Shown here piece after piece: positions 56,162 to 64,000 of a DNA stretch of 64,000 nucleotides. The notes under the pieces were generated by a model. The model searched no databases, was not told the origin of the DNA, and saw nothing but the letters and a program-made list of their open reading frames with translations. The stretch is from the NCBI GenBank assembly GCA_012728855.1, contig JAAYEH010000380.1, positions 20,691 to 84,690 of the forward strand, written 5' to 3'. The position numbers and the translations under genes are program-made. The first letter of the stretch is position 1. Each line of letters begins with the position of its first letter. The DNA comes from Rhodopirellula sp. Its GTDB lineage: Bacteria > Planctomycetota > Planctomycetia > Pirellulales > Thermoguttaceae.

Positions 56162-56227
56162 AGATCTTAGCACTTAGGGCGTGGCGGACCCTCAATTCTA
56201 AGTACTAAGCCCTAAGTACTAAGCTCT
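56162..56227. repeat. AT-rich imperfect inverted repeat
   Basis: Arms 56162-56180 and 56209-56227 (19 bp, two mismatches) are built from the word CTTAGNACTTAG/CTAAGTACTAAG. The composition is clearly more AT-rich than the flanks. It ends 20 nt before the oxidoreductase ATG at 56248 and may be an insertion of a dispersed repeat unit. Confidence 0.55.
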
Positions 56228-56247
56228 ATGCAGGGACGGAGCACACC

Positions 56248-57273
56248 ATGGAAAAGGTCCGATTCGGGCTGATCGGCTATGGCGCCTGGGGGAGTCACCA
56301 CGCGCGGGCGATCTCCAGCGTTTCCGAAGCGATACTCGTCGCGATTGCCGAATCGCGGCCGGAAGCCCGCGAGCAGGCCGCCGGCGATCACCCCCATACG
56401 GCAGTCTACGGCGACTATCGCGAGATGCTGGCCCGCGAGGCACTGGATGCCGTCGCGGTGGTGCTTCCGACCCATGTCCACTACGAGGTGGCCAACGACT
56501 CGCTCGAAGCGGGCTGCCACCTGTTGCTGGAAAAGCCGATGGCCGTCTCGATCGAGCAGTGCGAGAGACTCAACGCGCTGGCTCGCACGCGCGGCAGACT
56601 ACTGGCGGTGGGGCATGAGTTCCGGGTATCGGCATTGTGGGGCAAGGTCAAGGAACTGATCGACTCCGGCGCCATCGGGGAGCCACTCTATGGGATGGTC
56701 GAACTGTGGCGAAACCCGTACCGCCTCGGTTCGCACGGTTGGCGCTACGACATCAACCGCGTCGGCAACTGGATCCTCGAGGAACCGATCCATTTTTTCG
56801 ATCTGGCCCGCTGGTACTTCGCGGGGGCCGGCGAACCGGTATCGGTCTTCGCGCAGGCCAACGGCAAACGGGCGGACCACCCGGAACTGCAAGATAACTT
56901 CACGGCCATGCTCACCTTTGCCGGCGGTCGCTACGCGGTTGTTTCCCAGACGCTTGCCGGCTGGGAGCATCATCAACAGGCCAAGATTACCGGCAGTGAA
57001 GGCGCCCTGTGGGCAAGCTGGAGCGGCGCCCTGGACCGCACCTTCCAGCCGACCTTCTGGCTCAAGCTGATGCGAGGCGAAGCCATCGAGGAAGTCCCCA
57101 TCACGAAAATGACCGGCGAGGTCTTCGAGTTGGTCGATCAGGCGGAAATGCTCGTGCGGGCGATTCGCGAGGGGACCGCCCCCGCGGTCAGCGGCGAAGA
57201 CGGGCAATGGTCGGTCGCCATGTGTTTGAAGGCGCAGGAATCGGTCGAGACGGGACGGCCGGTGGTGTTTTAG
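56248..57273 (+). CDS. cytoplasmic Gfo/Idh/MocA-family oxidoreductase
   Basis: A 341-residue NAD(P)-dependent dehydrogenase without an export signal. FGLIGYGAWGSHHARAI is the nucleotide-binding loop, LLLEKPMAVSIEQCERL carries the catalytic EKP, and WRYDINRVGNWILEEPIHFF is the substrate side. It could be an inositol- or sugar-dehydrogenase (IolG-like), which would fit the KduI/IolB-like bicupin on the same strand 220 nt downstream. Confidence 0.9.
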   Translation: MEKVRFGLIGYGAWGSHHARAISSVSEAILVAIAESRPEAREQAAGDHPHTAVYGDYREMLAREALDAVAVVLPTHVHYEVANDSLEAGCHLLLEKPMAVSIEQCERLNALARTRGRLLAVGHEFRVSALWGKVKELIDSGAIGEPLYGMVELWRNPYRLGSHGWRYDINRVGNWILEEPIHFFDLARWYFAGAGEPVSVFAQANGKRADHPELQDNFTAMLTFAGGRYAVVSQTLAGWEHHQQAKITGSEGALWASWSGALDRTFQPTFWLKLMRGEAIEEVPITKMTGEVFELVDQAEMLVRAIREGTAPAVSGEDGQWSVAMCLKAQESVETGRPVVF

Positions 57274-57359
57274 GGATAACTCAAGAACATCTTCCCCATT
57301 TGACGGTTAACAAGAGACGCACCCGATGGCATGTTGAGTATAGGGTGGTGGGTGGATTC

Positions 57360-57418
57360 AACAGGAGTCAACAGAGATAACGGAGATGATCTCTCAGTTA
57401 CCTCTGTTCTCTCCTGTT
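57360..57418. repeat. 28-bp imperfect inverted repeat in bicupin-gene leader
   Basis: Arms 57360-57387 and 57391-57418 form a near-complete hairpin with a 3-nt loop; both carry the words AACAGGAG and CAACAGAG or their complements. It lies 76 nt before the bicupin ATG (57494), so it could act in its leader or be another dispersed repeat copy. Confidence 0.55.
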
Positions 57419-57493
57419 CCGTCTACTGGCTCCCGTTCCCAGCGTCCAAACGAGGAAGTTATTCCTGAGTCATTCCTTAGGAGAGGATCGAAC

Positions 57494-58255
57494 ATGAGCG
57501 AAATTAAGTCGGGGCATTTCATTGCTGCGGAGGCGGACGGGTTCCGCTACATCGAAAAATCCAGCCCCGGCACGACCCATCTCCAGTGGCTGACCTACGG
57601 GGTCTATGAGATCGACGGAACCGTCGCCACGGCCGCCATCGCGCACCCCGGCGAAGAGGCCCTATTGTTCTGCTGGGAGGGGCAGACGCGGGTGACGCTG
57701 GCGGGCGCGACCTATGACTTGAGCCCCTACGACGTCCTCTATATTCCGCGCTCAGAGGCGTACTGCTTCTCCAGCGACGGCGACCGCTGCCGCGTAGTGG
57801 TCTGCCGTGCGCCGGCGGAGAATTCCCACCCGCCCTACTACGCGGCCTGGAGCGACGTGAGGCATGACGAGCGGAGGATTCGCCGGCTGAAAGGGAAGGA
57901 TGTCTTCCTGATGTTCGACGTCAGCGAAGGGGCCGACAAATTGATGGCCGGCTACACCTTCTTCCAGCCTTTCCAGCGATCCTGGCCGCCGCATAACCAC
58001 ACCGACCAGGAAGAGATCTACATCTTTCTCAACGGCCGCGGGGCGATGGAGGTTTACGCGGAGGAAGAAACGAAATCCTTCGTGTATTCGGTGGAAGCGG
58101 GCAACGCCGTGACCATCCCGATCCTCAATTACCATCCGGTCTTCAGCCAGGAGGATCCGCTGGAGTTCATCTGGTGCATCGCGGGGGCGCGATACTGGGT
58201 GGGCGACAAGAACGAGGATTTCATGACCGGCAAGGTTTCGGAACTGACCACATGA
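57494..58255 (+). CDS. KduI/IolB-type bicupin isomerase
   Basis: A 253-residue protein of two cupin domains. The first (about 40-110) has LLFCWEGQTRVTLAGATYDL; the second (about 150-245) keeps metal ligands in PPHNHTDQEEIYIFL and NYHPVF. It fits the 5-deoxy-glucuronate isomerase/KduI family acting on inositol or pectin sugars, though exact substrate is uncertain. ATG 57494 follows GAGAGGA; 36 upstream residues in frame are discarded because they translate the inverted repeat. A hairpin follows the stop. Confidence 0.78.
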   Translation: MSEIKSGHFIAAEADGFRYIEKSSPGTTHLQWLTYGVYEIDGTVATAAIAHPGEEALLFCWEGQTRVTLAGATYDLSPYDVLYIPRSEAYCFSSDGDRCRVVVCRAPAENSHPPYYAAWSDVRHDERRIRRLKGKDVFLMFDVSEGADKLMAGYTFFQPFQRSWPPHNHTDQEEIYIFLNGRGAMEVYAEEETKSFVYSVEAGNAVTIPILNYHPVFSQEDPLEFIWCIAGARYWVGDKNEDFMTGKVSELTT

Positions 58256-58278
58256 GGATCGTCGCGACGAGACCTTCC

Positions 58279-58308
58279 AACTCGCCATCGCAAGACGATT
58301 GGCGAGTT
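58279..58308 (+). terminator. hairpin after bicupin gene
   Basis: Arms AACTCGCC (58279-58286) and GGCGAGTT (58301-58308) with a 14-nt loop, 24 nt after the stop. It lacks a strong T-run but sits between two convergent genes, so it could serve both. Confidence 0.45.
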
Positions 58309-58365
58309 CCTCTCCATCCGTGTGCGAAGAAAGAGGAATCGCCCACGGATAGAGACACACGGATC

Positions 58366-58647
58366 TCAGTTCGTGGTTTTCCGTTCCAGCAATGCGCGAA
58401 GCCGCGCCGCTTGTTCCTCACTGAGCCCGGCTGCCACTTCCTCGGCCGCCAGTCCGTGAAGCCGCTCTTCGGGCGTCAGCCCACGGAGCCGTCGTTCGAC
58501 GGGAATTGCCTCCAGCACGGAGGTCAGCAGTCCCTCTTCGACTTCTTGAATGGAAATGACCTCTGGGTCTCTGGCGGCTGCCGCCCACGGGAGAAAGCAG
58601 AGCACAGCGACAAGCATAACCGGCCACAAACGAGGAAAGCGGAGCAT
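58366..58647 (-). CDS. small exported protein with short helical repeats
   Basis: A 93-residue protein with a signal peptide (VMLVAVLCFLPWAAAA). The mature part repeats an 8-9-residue unit of the form LRGLTPEER, LHGLAAEEV, AAGLSEEQA, then a charged helix ending ALLERKTTN. This resembles the GL(S/T)PEER(L/V) repeats found in assorted bacterial proteins. Function unknown. Confidence 0.55.
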   Translation of the reverse strand: MLRFPRLWPVMLVAVLCFLPWAAAARDPEVISIQEVEEGLLTSVLEAIPVERRLRGLTPEERLHGLAAEEVAAGLSEEQAARLRALLERKTTN

Positions 58648-58755
58648 AGAAATGAACCGGGAAACTGGGAGATGGAAGTCGCATCGTCGGTCATTCTACC
58701 ACTCGGCGATCCTGCTTGGTAGAATCAAATCGTCCGTAACCTTCGGAGAAGCATT

Positions 58756-60093
58756 ATGTTACGACAAATCGTCCTCGGGCTGCTGGGCTTTGCGGTCGTT
58801 TGTGCCCTGCACGCCGATGCTGCACCACTGCCCAAGCGGTCCCTCCTGATCGTGGACGGCATGAACAACCACGATTGGCCCAGGGCAACGGGCATTCTGC
58901 GGGAGATCCTCGAAGGCAGCGGGCGGTTCACCGTCGAGGTCTCCAGTAGCCCACCCGCCGATGCTCCAAAGTCGAAGTGGGACCAGTGGCGACCGGATTT
59001 TGCCAAGTACGATGTCGTTCTGAGCAATTTCAACGGCGGCCACAAGCCAGACGGACTGCACTGGCCCAGGGCGGTCGAGAAGGCCCTTGAGGATTACGTC
59101 GGCGGCGGTGGCGGGCTGGTAATTTACCATTCGGCCAACAACTCGTTCCCGAACTGGAAAGCCTACAACGAGATGATCGGCCTCGGTTGGCGGGACAAAA
59201 ACTTCGGGCCGAGCTTGATTGTCAGCAAGGACGAGAAGGTTGTCGAGATTCCGAAGGGAGAGGGTCGCAACCCCGGTCATGCTCCGGAGCACGACTTTCA
59301 AGTTACTGTGCTGAACCCGAATCACCCGATCACCAAGGGGCTGCCGAAGACGTGGATGCACCCGCACGAACAGCTTACTCACGGACAGCACGGCCCTGCG
59401 AAGAACCTGACCGTTCTCACCTATGCCTACTCCAAGGACAGCGGAGACAACGAGGTGATGGATTGGGCAGTCCCCTACGACAAGGGACGGATCTACGTCA
59501 CAATGCTGGGGCATCTCTGGAAAAACGGCCCCGACTCGGCGATGCGTTGCGTTGGATTCCAGACGATGCTGATTCGGGGCTGTGAATGGGCGGCAACGGG
59601 CAAGGTGACGTACCCTGTGCCGAAGGATTTTCCCACCGCCAGGGAGATTAGATTACCTCCGTCGTTCAGCCCACCTTCCGAGCAATTCGAGATCGTCACG
59701 AAGAAGGCGGAAGATCGGGTTGAGGTGGCGTCGGTGAACGGCACAACAACCTTTACCGTGACCAGTCCCACCGGAATCGGAAGTGCGACCATCGGCCTGA
59801 AAGGGGAAAGATGGCCTGGCGAGATTACCCTACGCCTGCGGCTAAAAGGATTGGAATCGCTCACGGTTTCCAACGGCAATGTAATCTTGGCGGCATCGGT
59901 CTCCAGCAATGACCGAAGCCAAAGGATATTCCTGAAACACGGGAACGAAGAGAAGATCCTCGGCCAGGACGATCCGTATCGGACGGAGGTACGGGATTGG
60001 GGCAAGGGGTTCGAACTGAAGTTGCCTGTAGTTTTATTCGAGGGCGACACCAAGGTGTTGAACGTCGGTTGGATCGACTTCTTCCGGAGATGA
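58756..60093 (+). CDS. exported ThuA-domain protein
   Basis: A 445-residue protein with signal peptide (IVLGLLGFAVVCALHADA). Residues about 28-285 are a ThuA-like (class I glutamine-amidotransferase-fold) domain: LLIVDGMNNHDWPRATGILR, YDVVLSNFNGG, GLVIYHSANNSFPNW, GHAPEHDFQV and YVTMLGHLWKNGPDSAMRC. The last 130 residues are an unassigned beta-rich domain. ThuA proteins act in disaccharide or sugar-derivative use. Base use is visibly less GC-rich than in the preceding 50 kb. Confidence 0.85.
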   Translation: MLRQIVLGLLGFAVVCALHADAAPLPKRSLLIVDGMNNHDWPRATGILREILEGSGRFTVEVSSSPPADAPKSKWDQWRPDFAKYDVVLSNFNGGHKPDGLHWPRAVEKALEDYVGGGGGLVIYHSANNSFPNWKAYNEMIGLGWRDKNFGPSLIVSKDEKVVEIPKGEGRNPGHAPEHDFQVTVLNPNHPITKGLPKTWMHPHEQLTHGQHGPAKNLTVLTYAYSKDSGDNEVMDWAVPYDKGRIYVTMLGHLWKNGPDSAMRCVGFQTMLIRGCEWAATGKVTYPVPKDFPTAREIRLPPSFSPPSEQFEIVTKKAEDRVEVASVNGTTTFTVTSPTGIGSATIGLKGERWPGEITLRLRLKGLESLTVSNGNVILAASVSSNDRSQRIFLKHGNEEKILGQDDPYRTEVRDWGKGFELKLPVVLFEGDTKVLNVGWIDFFRR

Positions 60094-60242
60094 TGGACTC
60101 GTCGTTCATCGTGGCCGCTATTGAGCGTATCCCCATCTGTTCCCCGAGCGTTCTACCAACCGTCGCCCCAGCCGGGTAAAATGAAGTTCGTTTTTGCCAG
60201 AATGGCAGCCAGCACGAACGAGATTGTGGTAATGGCATCGAA

Positions 60243-60644
60243 ATGAAACGAAAGAAAAGCAAGGATCGACGGCAACGCAATCAACCACCCGCACGGCCCA
60301 AGATTTCCCAAAGGATTCTGGAATTTTCCGGTGATTTTATTTGTATGGGCGAAACTCTGGAACAGCGACAGAGCTTTCTGAACGCTGCGGGGAGTGCGTG
60401 GAATATCGCCTGTGATCGACCCGAAGTCAGAAAGTAGAGCCTCGACCAATTCATGCGGGAGTACCAGAAGTCCAATCCCGATGCCGATCAGGAACACCTT
60501 GCTGACGTGCGGAGCGACCTGGAGAAGCTGATTGAGGCGAAACTCAGGATGTTCCCCTACGATCTGCGGCGGGTGGTACACGCCAGAATCATCAATGTGG
60601 GCGGCCAGGATCGAATTGAAGCGGCGGCATTGACAGCGGAGTAA
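60243..60644 (+). pseudogene. small gene split by an in-frame TAG
   Basis: Frames 60243-60437 and 60453-60644 are in the same phase and separated only by TAG (60435-60437) and five sense codons. Joined, they give a single 133-residue protein: ILEFSGDFICMGETLEQRQS and LNAAGSAWNIACDRPEVRK before the stop, SLDQFMREYQKSNPD and DLEKLIEAKLRMFPYDLRRV after it. Continuous helical coding character on both sides suggests a nonsense mutation, sequencing error or readthrough. No named family recognised. Confidence 0.6.
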
Positions 60645-60655
60645 ACGGAACAACC

Positions 60656-61120
60656 ATGCCTCGACTCAGTGCCGGATTGCTGATGTATCGGATCAAGGAT
60701 GGTGCCATCCAGGTCTTGTTGGCCCATCCCGGTGGACCTTACTTTCGCAACAAGGACGAAGGGGTTTGGTCGATCCCCAAGGGTGAACCGGATGCCGACG
60801 AAGACCTGTTCCTTACCGCTCAGCGGGAATTCGAGGAAGAGACGGGCCTGAAGCCTCGTGGGCCGTTCATCCCGCTGAAACCCATCAAGCAGAAGGGCGG
60901 CAAGATCGTTCATGCCTGGGCCTTCCAGGGCGACTGCGATCCCGACACCATCCACAGCAACATGTTCACGATGGAATGGCCGCCTCGGTCCGGCAGGCAC
61001 GTGGAGTTCCCCGAGATTGATCGAGCGGAGTTCTTCGATCTGGCGACGGCAAGGACAAAAATCAAGTCGGGGCAGGAAGCATTCCTCGACGAATTAGAAG
61101 TGCTTCAGCAAAGGCAGTGA
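60656..61120 (+). CDS. Nudix hydrolase
   Basis: A 154-residue Nudix protein. GLLMYRIKDGAIQVLLAHPG opens the fold, and the Nudix box is GEPDADEDLFLTAQREFEEE-TGL (G-x5-E-x7-REFEEETG). The segment VWSIPKGE is typical of diadenosine-polyphosphate or NTP hydrolases with short length. It lies 11 nt after the split gene and 3 nt before the rhomboid gene, so the three look co-transcribed. Confidence 0.9.
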   Translation: MPRLSAGLLMYRIKDGAIQVLLAHPGGPYFRNKDEGVWSIPKGEPDADEDLFLTAQREFEEETGLKPRGPFIPLKPIKQKGGKIVHAWAFQGDCDPDTIHSNMFTMEWPPRSGRHVEFPEIDRAEFFDLATARTKIKSGQEAFLDELEVLQQRQ

Positions 61121-61123
61121 TCT

Positions 61124-61693
61124 GTGCCCCAGAGCCTCCGATCCGAAATGAAAAGCACCCTCACCTTCGTGGGTCTAATCTGGGCGGTGTTCCTGATCGA
61201 TGTCGTCCTGCCTGTGAATTTGCTCCACCTCGGGCTTGTCCCGAGAAGCCTGACGGGGCTGATCGGCATTCCAGCGATGCCCTTTCTCCACGGGAACCTG
61301 GGCCACCTGATCAGCAATACCGTGCCCTTGTTCTTCCTTCTGATGTTGCTGGCCGGTTCCAGAGCACGCAACTGGGAGATCGTCGGCGAAATCGTCATCC
61401 TCAGCGGCATTCTGCTGTGGGTTTTTGGCAGGCCCGCCATACACGTCGGAGCAAGCACGTTGATCTTCGGCTTGGCGGTGTTCCTCGTCGTTTCTGGATT
61501 CCGGGAGAGGAGACCCTTTGCCCTCCTGACCGCCGTGCTCGTACTGTTCTTCTACGGCGGGTCAATCGTTGCCGGGGTTTTGCCTCGAATCGGGTCTAAC
61601 GTTTCGTGGGATGGTCACTTGGCTGGGGCGGTTGCGGGTGGCCTTATTGGCTATTCGCTGACGAGGCAAAGACGACGACCAGATTCAAGTTAA
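61124..61693 (+). CDS. rhomboid-like intramembrane serine protease
   Basis: A 189-residue membrane protein with about six helices. The rhomboid signatures are present: HGNLGHLISNTVPLFFL (His/Asn of helix 2), GASTLIFGL (catalytic Ser in a GxS motif, where many have GASG) and WDGHLAGAVAGG (catalytic His). It probably cleaves membrane proteins within the bilayer. Start is GTG 61124, 3 nt after the Nudix stop; ATG 61148 is an alternative but has no ribosome binding site. Confidence 0.82.
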   Translation: MPQSLRSEMKSTLTFVGLIWAVFLIDVVLPVNLLHLGLVPRSLTGLIGIPAMPFLHGNLGHLISNTVPLFFLLMLLAGSRARNWEIVGEIVILSGILLWVFGRPAIHVGASTLIFGLAVFLVVSGFRERRPFALLTAVLVLFFYGGSIVAGVLPRIGSNVSWDGHLAGAVAGGLIGYSLTRQRRRPDSS

Positions 61694-61743
61694 TCGTGGG
61701 TTACACATTTGCCTGGATTGCGAGATCGTGCCTCCTTGCCTAC

Positions 61744-61771
61744 TTGACATACCCATCATACAGGTCATGAT
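61744..61771 (+). promoter_or_regulatory. putative sigma-70 promoter
   Basis: A perfect TTGACA (61744-61749) and CATGAT (61766-61771, four of six matches) with 16-nt spacing, upstream of the gene starting at 61814. Confidence 0.45.
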
Positions 61772-61813
61772 TATGTGCTGGTCTATGGAACCAACGACAC
61801 GGGAGAATTCACT

Positions 61814-62161
61814 ATGGCTAAGAAACGTTCGGCCACCAAACCCGAAGCAACCAAATCGGAGCAGCAGGTCAATAAGACCAAAGCGGTGCGTGATTACTTG
61901 AAAACCCACCGCAAAGCCACCAACATAGAGATTGCGGAGGCACTGGGAAAGCAGGGAATCGATATTTCGCCAAACTACGTGGGCAACATCAAAGCCACGA
62001 GCAAAAAGAAACGGCGAGCCGTGAAAAAGGTCGTGGCGAAGTCTGGCGTGGGCATCCCCGAACTCAAAGCGGCATTCGCTCTGCTGAAAGCCTGTGGCAG
62101 TGTCGGTGCAGCCAAGGAAGCCCTGGCGGCAGCGGAAGAAATTCGGTCGATGGTACAGTAG
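61814..62161 (+). CDS. small basic helix-turn-helix-like protein
   Basis: A 115-residue basic protein beginning MAKKRSATKPEATK. The centre reads as a winged-helix-like element: VRDYLKTHRKATNIEIAEAL, GKQGIDISPNYVGNIKA, followed by a lysine/arginine-rich strand (SKKKRRAVKKVVAK) and a helical tail (PELKAAFALLKACGS). It probably binds DNA. ATG 61814 is 5 nt after a GGGAG-type site; an earlier Met (61775) lies in the promoter leader. Confidence 0.7.
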   Translation: MAKKRSATKPEATKSEQQVNKTKAVRDYLKTHRKATNIEIAEALGKQGIDISPNYVGNIKATSKKKRRAVKKVVAKSGVGIPELKAAFALLKACGSVGAAKEALAAAEEIRSMVQ

Positions 62162-62246
62162 TTCGGAAGTACCGGCCGACTGTTGTGTGATGCGACGGGC
62201 CTCCTTGCAGGCAGGCCACGGTTGCCCCACGTATCTGCGGAGGCGA

Positions 62247-62477
62247 ATGACCGTGGAACTCGTGCTTGACGCCCACATCAAAGGTGGATTCTACGGCTGG
62301 AAGCCGGGCAGCGTCTTTGTGCTGGATCGAGGAAGCCCCAAAAAGTGGCAGCAGATCGAAGATCGACACGAGTTCGCCAGTTCCTTCCGGCCGAAGGCGA
62401 AATTGTTCCGGGATGGGACGCAGTTCTACCTGGAGGTGGAGGGGATGAGCGAAATGGTTGAGGTAAAGCGGGCATAG
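62247..62477 (+). CDS. small hypothetical protein
   Basis: A 76-residue protein starting MTVELVLDAHIKGGFYGWKP. GCGGAGG lies just upstream of ATG 62247 (GTG 62253 is better spaced). The pattern suggests a small beta-barrel (VFVLDRGSPKKWQQIEDRHE, FYLEVEGMSEMVEVKRA). No family recognised. It is the third small gene in a row on this strand. Confidence 0.5.
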   Translation: MTVELVLDAHIKGGFYGWKPGSVFVLDRGSPKKWQQIEDRHEFASSFRPKAKLFRDGTQFYLEVEGMSEMVEVKRA

Positions 62478-62632
62478 GGTCGCCCACCAACTCAGCTTCG
62501 TTTCGCCAGTCTGCCAGGGCCAGTTCTTTAGAGTTTTATCTGCAAAGCTCCGCTCGAGTCTTGCCGATCAATCGGATTACCGAATCAGCATAGCACCGAC
62601 ACCAGGATTCGCCCCATGCGAGGAGGACTGCC

Positions 62633-62797
62633 TTGGAATCTTCGTCGCAGCAAGCCCCCAACGTCGTTCACGCCCAGTTGAAAGCCCTACATGATGAGTT
62701 GCATAAGCTCTCCGCAGGATTGAAGCCGACAAGCCCTTCGACGAGCCAGCGGCAACAGGCGATCCATGGATCGACATTGGTAATCCGTGGGAAGTGA
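62633..62797 (+). CDS. possible 54-residue small protein with TTG start
   Basis: A short frame begins at TTG 62633, with AGGAGG at 62621-62626 (6-nt spacing). It encodes a hydrophilic peptide with a helical segment (VVHAQLKALHDELHKLSAGL) and a Ser/Gln-rich rest. The strong ribosome binding site is the main support. The rest of the 500-nt gap 62478-62975 shows nothing else I can support. Confidence 0.35.
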   Translation: MESSSQQAPNVVHAQLKALHDELHKLSAGLKPTSPSTSQRQQAIHGSTLVIRGK

Positions 62798-62975
62798 TGG
62801 CAGGAAAGCTCTTCCTGCTATCGAGCAGCCTCCCTCACCTTCAATGCCTTTCAGTTCTCCTTTTCTTCCATCGATTGTGGAGATGGGGAGGCACTGCCGC
62901 TCGAAGACACTTTGTCCACGTTGCCAGATAAGGCTCATGGGCGGGAATTCACTTGGTCAGACCTTCCCAGAACGA

Positions 62976-63634
62976 TTACTCGATCACCCCTGCATCGATC
63001 TGGCTGGCCGCCGCAAAGTGCTATAGCAACCCGGTCGCCCGAGCCAGAGCTTCCTCCATCTCTTTCGCTCCCAAGAACGAGATGATGACCATCATGATCC
63101 GTGTTGTCTCCAGCCGCACCATCGCCCGCTCGGAATCGCTCGTGGTGCTGCCGAACGGTCCAATCTGGTCGGCGAAGACCGGCAGCCCTGCGATCTTGAT
63201 CTCGCCCCGGCCGATGCCCGAGTAGCTTTATCCCGGCTGGCCGATGCAAAAGGTGATCGGCGGGCTGACGTGCTCCATGTCGAACGTCCCGACCGAGTGC
63301 AACGTTTGCAGCGACACGAGGTTGTTGATGTCCACGACGGTATTAACCCGGTAGAGTTCTTTGCCCTGGCTGATCCGCCGCACCAGGGCCTCGTTCGAAC
63401 CTCGGTACCGAGTCGGATCGTTCCCCAAGGCCCGGTATGCGTCCCGCAGGGCCTTGATAGGCGGCAACTTCCGAGCCTCGTCCATTGCCACGCCCCGAAA
63501 CCGAACTGCGGCAGAGGCGATCTCTCGCCAAAGCGGGTTTCGTGTTTGCTATTGCGGACGCTTGCAGTAAGGCATCCCACGGCGACGGTAGGAATGATGG
63601 CCTTAAGTTCAGGGGCGATGGTGAGAGAAATCAC
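62976..63634 (-). pseudogene. B3/B4 tRNA-binding-domain gene broken by frameshift and two stops
   Basis: The minus strand encodes a PheT-type B3/B4 domain protein in pieces. MISLTIAPELKAIIPTVAVG starts at 63634; a frameshift near 63525-63545 moves the frame to LWREIASAAVRFRGVAMDEA, then ALRDAYRALGNDPTRYRGSN and NTVVDINNLVSLQTLHSVGT. An in-frame TAA (63228-63230) is followed in phase by YSGIGRGEIKIAGLPVFADQ and STTSDSERAMVRLETTRIMM; an in-frame TAG near 63022-63024 comes before the natural end at 62976. Three lesions mark it as a pseudogene or poor sequence. Confidence 0.7.
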
Positions 63635-63655
63635 GTCGAAGTCCTATTCCACAGA

Positions 63656-64000
63656 CTACTTCTGAGGCGGGTTTCGAGGGGGCATTTCTTCACTCAACGG
63701 CACCTCTCCCCGCAGCACTCGACCGCCCATGCCTGTCAGCCGGAGGTAGTGATCGCTGGGCAATCCTTCGTAGTTCAGGAACGGACTCGCTCCGGTTGGA
63801 GGCGTCTTGGTGCATTTGAAGATGGCCGTGCCCTCGTCCATTTCACCGAACATCGCCTGATAGATCATGGTCGCCCCGGCCCGCTTTGCCTCGACGTACT
63901 GAGTCCAGAGGAACTGGCCCTTTAGACGGGAAATCTGATCGAGCGGGGACTCAGGCTTCATGTTGTGCCAGCTAAAGCCGGGAAAAACCACCGGCAGATA
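63656..64000 (-). CDS. GH71/99-like glycoside hydrolase, C-terminal part at window edge
   Basis: The frame is open to the right edge and ends at 63656, so only the last 114 or so residues are seen: YLPVVFPGFSWHNMKPESPL, QFLWTQYVEAKRAGATMIYQ, AMFGEMDEGTAIFKCTK and LPSDHYLRLTGMGGRVLRGE. These match the end of GH99-like (glycoside hydrolase family 71/99-like) proteins common in planctomycetes and Bacteroidetes. The GTG at 63991 is internal, not the start. Confidence 0.75.
   Translation of the reverse strand, partial: YLPVVFPGFSWHNMKPESPLDQISRLKGQFLWTQYVEAKRAGATMIYQAMFGEMDEGTAIFKCTKTPPTGASPFLNYEGLPSDHYLRLTGMGGRVLRGEVPLSEEMPPRNPPQK

Noticed and set aside
60243..63634. Stop-codon reassignment as an explanation for in-frame TAG/TAA
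   Set aside because: Both TAG and TAA interrupt genes, a frameshift is also present, and neighbouring genes end normally at these codons. Decay or sequence error is simpler.

Overview
The window reads as a chromosome segment of a GC-rich planctomycete, probably of the Pirellulales type. The evidence is the PSCyt1-DUF1549-DUF1553 protein next to a DUF1501 protein (18805-23432), many secreted proteins of families expanded in that phylum, several Tat-exported oxidoreductases and hydrolases, a serine/threonine kinase with a degenerate receiver tail, HEAT-repeat proteins, and a zinc-ribbon GTPase with a GAP1-like partner. No tRNA, rRNA, CRISPR array or prophage structure was seen. Five proteins carry a Tat-like twin-arginine leader (genes at 98, 11310, 21978, 44603 and 50982).

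Layout. 98-4035: three plus-strand secreted proteins (TIM barrel, unknown, glycoside-hydrolase-like). 4092-7518: truB facing trx, a kinase and a small conserved protein. 7797-10517: a large secreted protein. 10829-11268: a hicBA toxin-antitoxin pair. 11310-13863: a sugar-type ABC binding lipoprotein and double ATPase with no permease, ended by a strong terminator. 14101-15348: an MgtC/DUF4010 membrane protein. 15451-18654: one polypeptide holding all three AmmeMemoRadiSam components. 18805-23432: the PSCyt1/DUF1501 pair. 23556-25655: a graveyard of a broken amidinotransferase and transposase remnants. 25656: mddA-like methyltransferase.

27010-31371 (minus) is a tight four-gene operon: coiled-coil protein, membrane SUMF1-fold protein, zinc-ribbon GTPase and GAP1-N2-like protein, with 4-nt start/stop overlaps at the last two joints. 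A HEAT-repeat gene diverges from it. This is the best candidate for a little-described system: I infer a membrane-linked GTPase switch or conflict module. 32636: CheW-receiver-Hpt protein. 34500-40739 (minus) reads as a sialate-type locus: GntR/FCD regulator, FG-GAP plus sialidase protein, sodium symporter and aldolase/lyase of the DapA/NanA family. Two GGTAT(A/G) hexamers in front of the regulator recall the NanR operator.

41580-58255 is mainly carbohydrate and housekeeping content: GH123-like hydrolase, esterase, HEAT protein, beta-helix protein, macrodomain, TatD, Gfo/Idh oxidoreductases, BON protein, tsaE-thiL-larA-like operon and KduI/IolB-like bicupin. From about 58.7 kb to the end the DNA looks less GC-rich and holds ThuA, Nudix, rhomboid and small DNA-binding-like genes, plus two genes broken by in-frame stops (60243-60644 and 62976-63634). 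A GH71/99-like gene runs off the right edge. Imperfect palindromes, some looking like members of one dispersed family, lie in the gaps.
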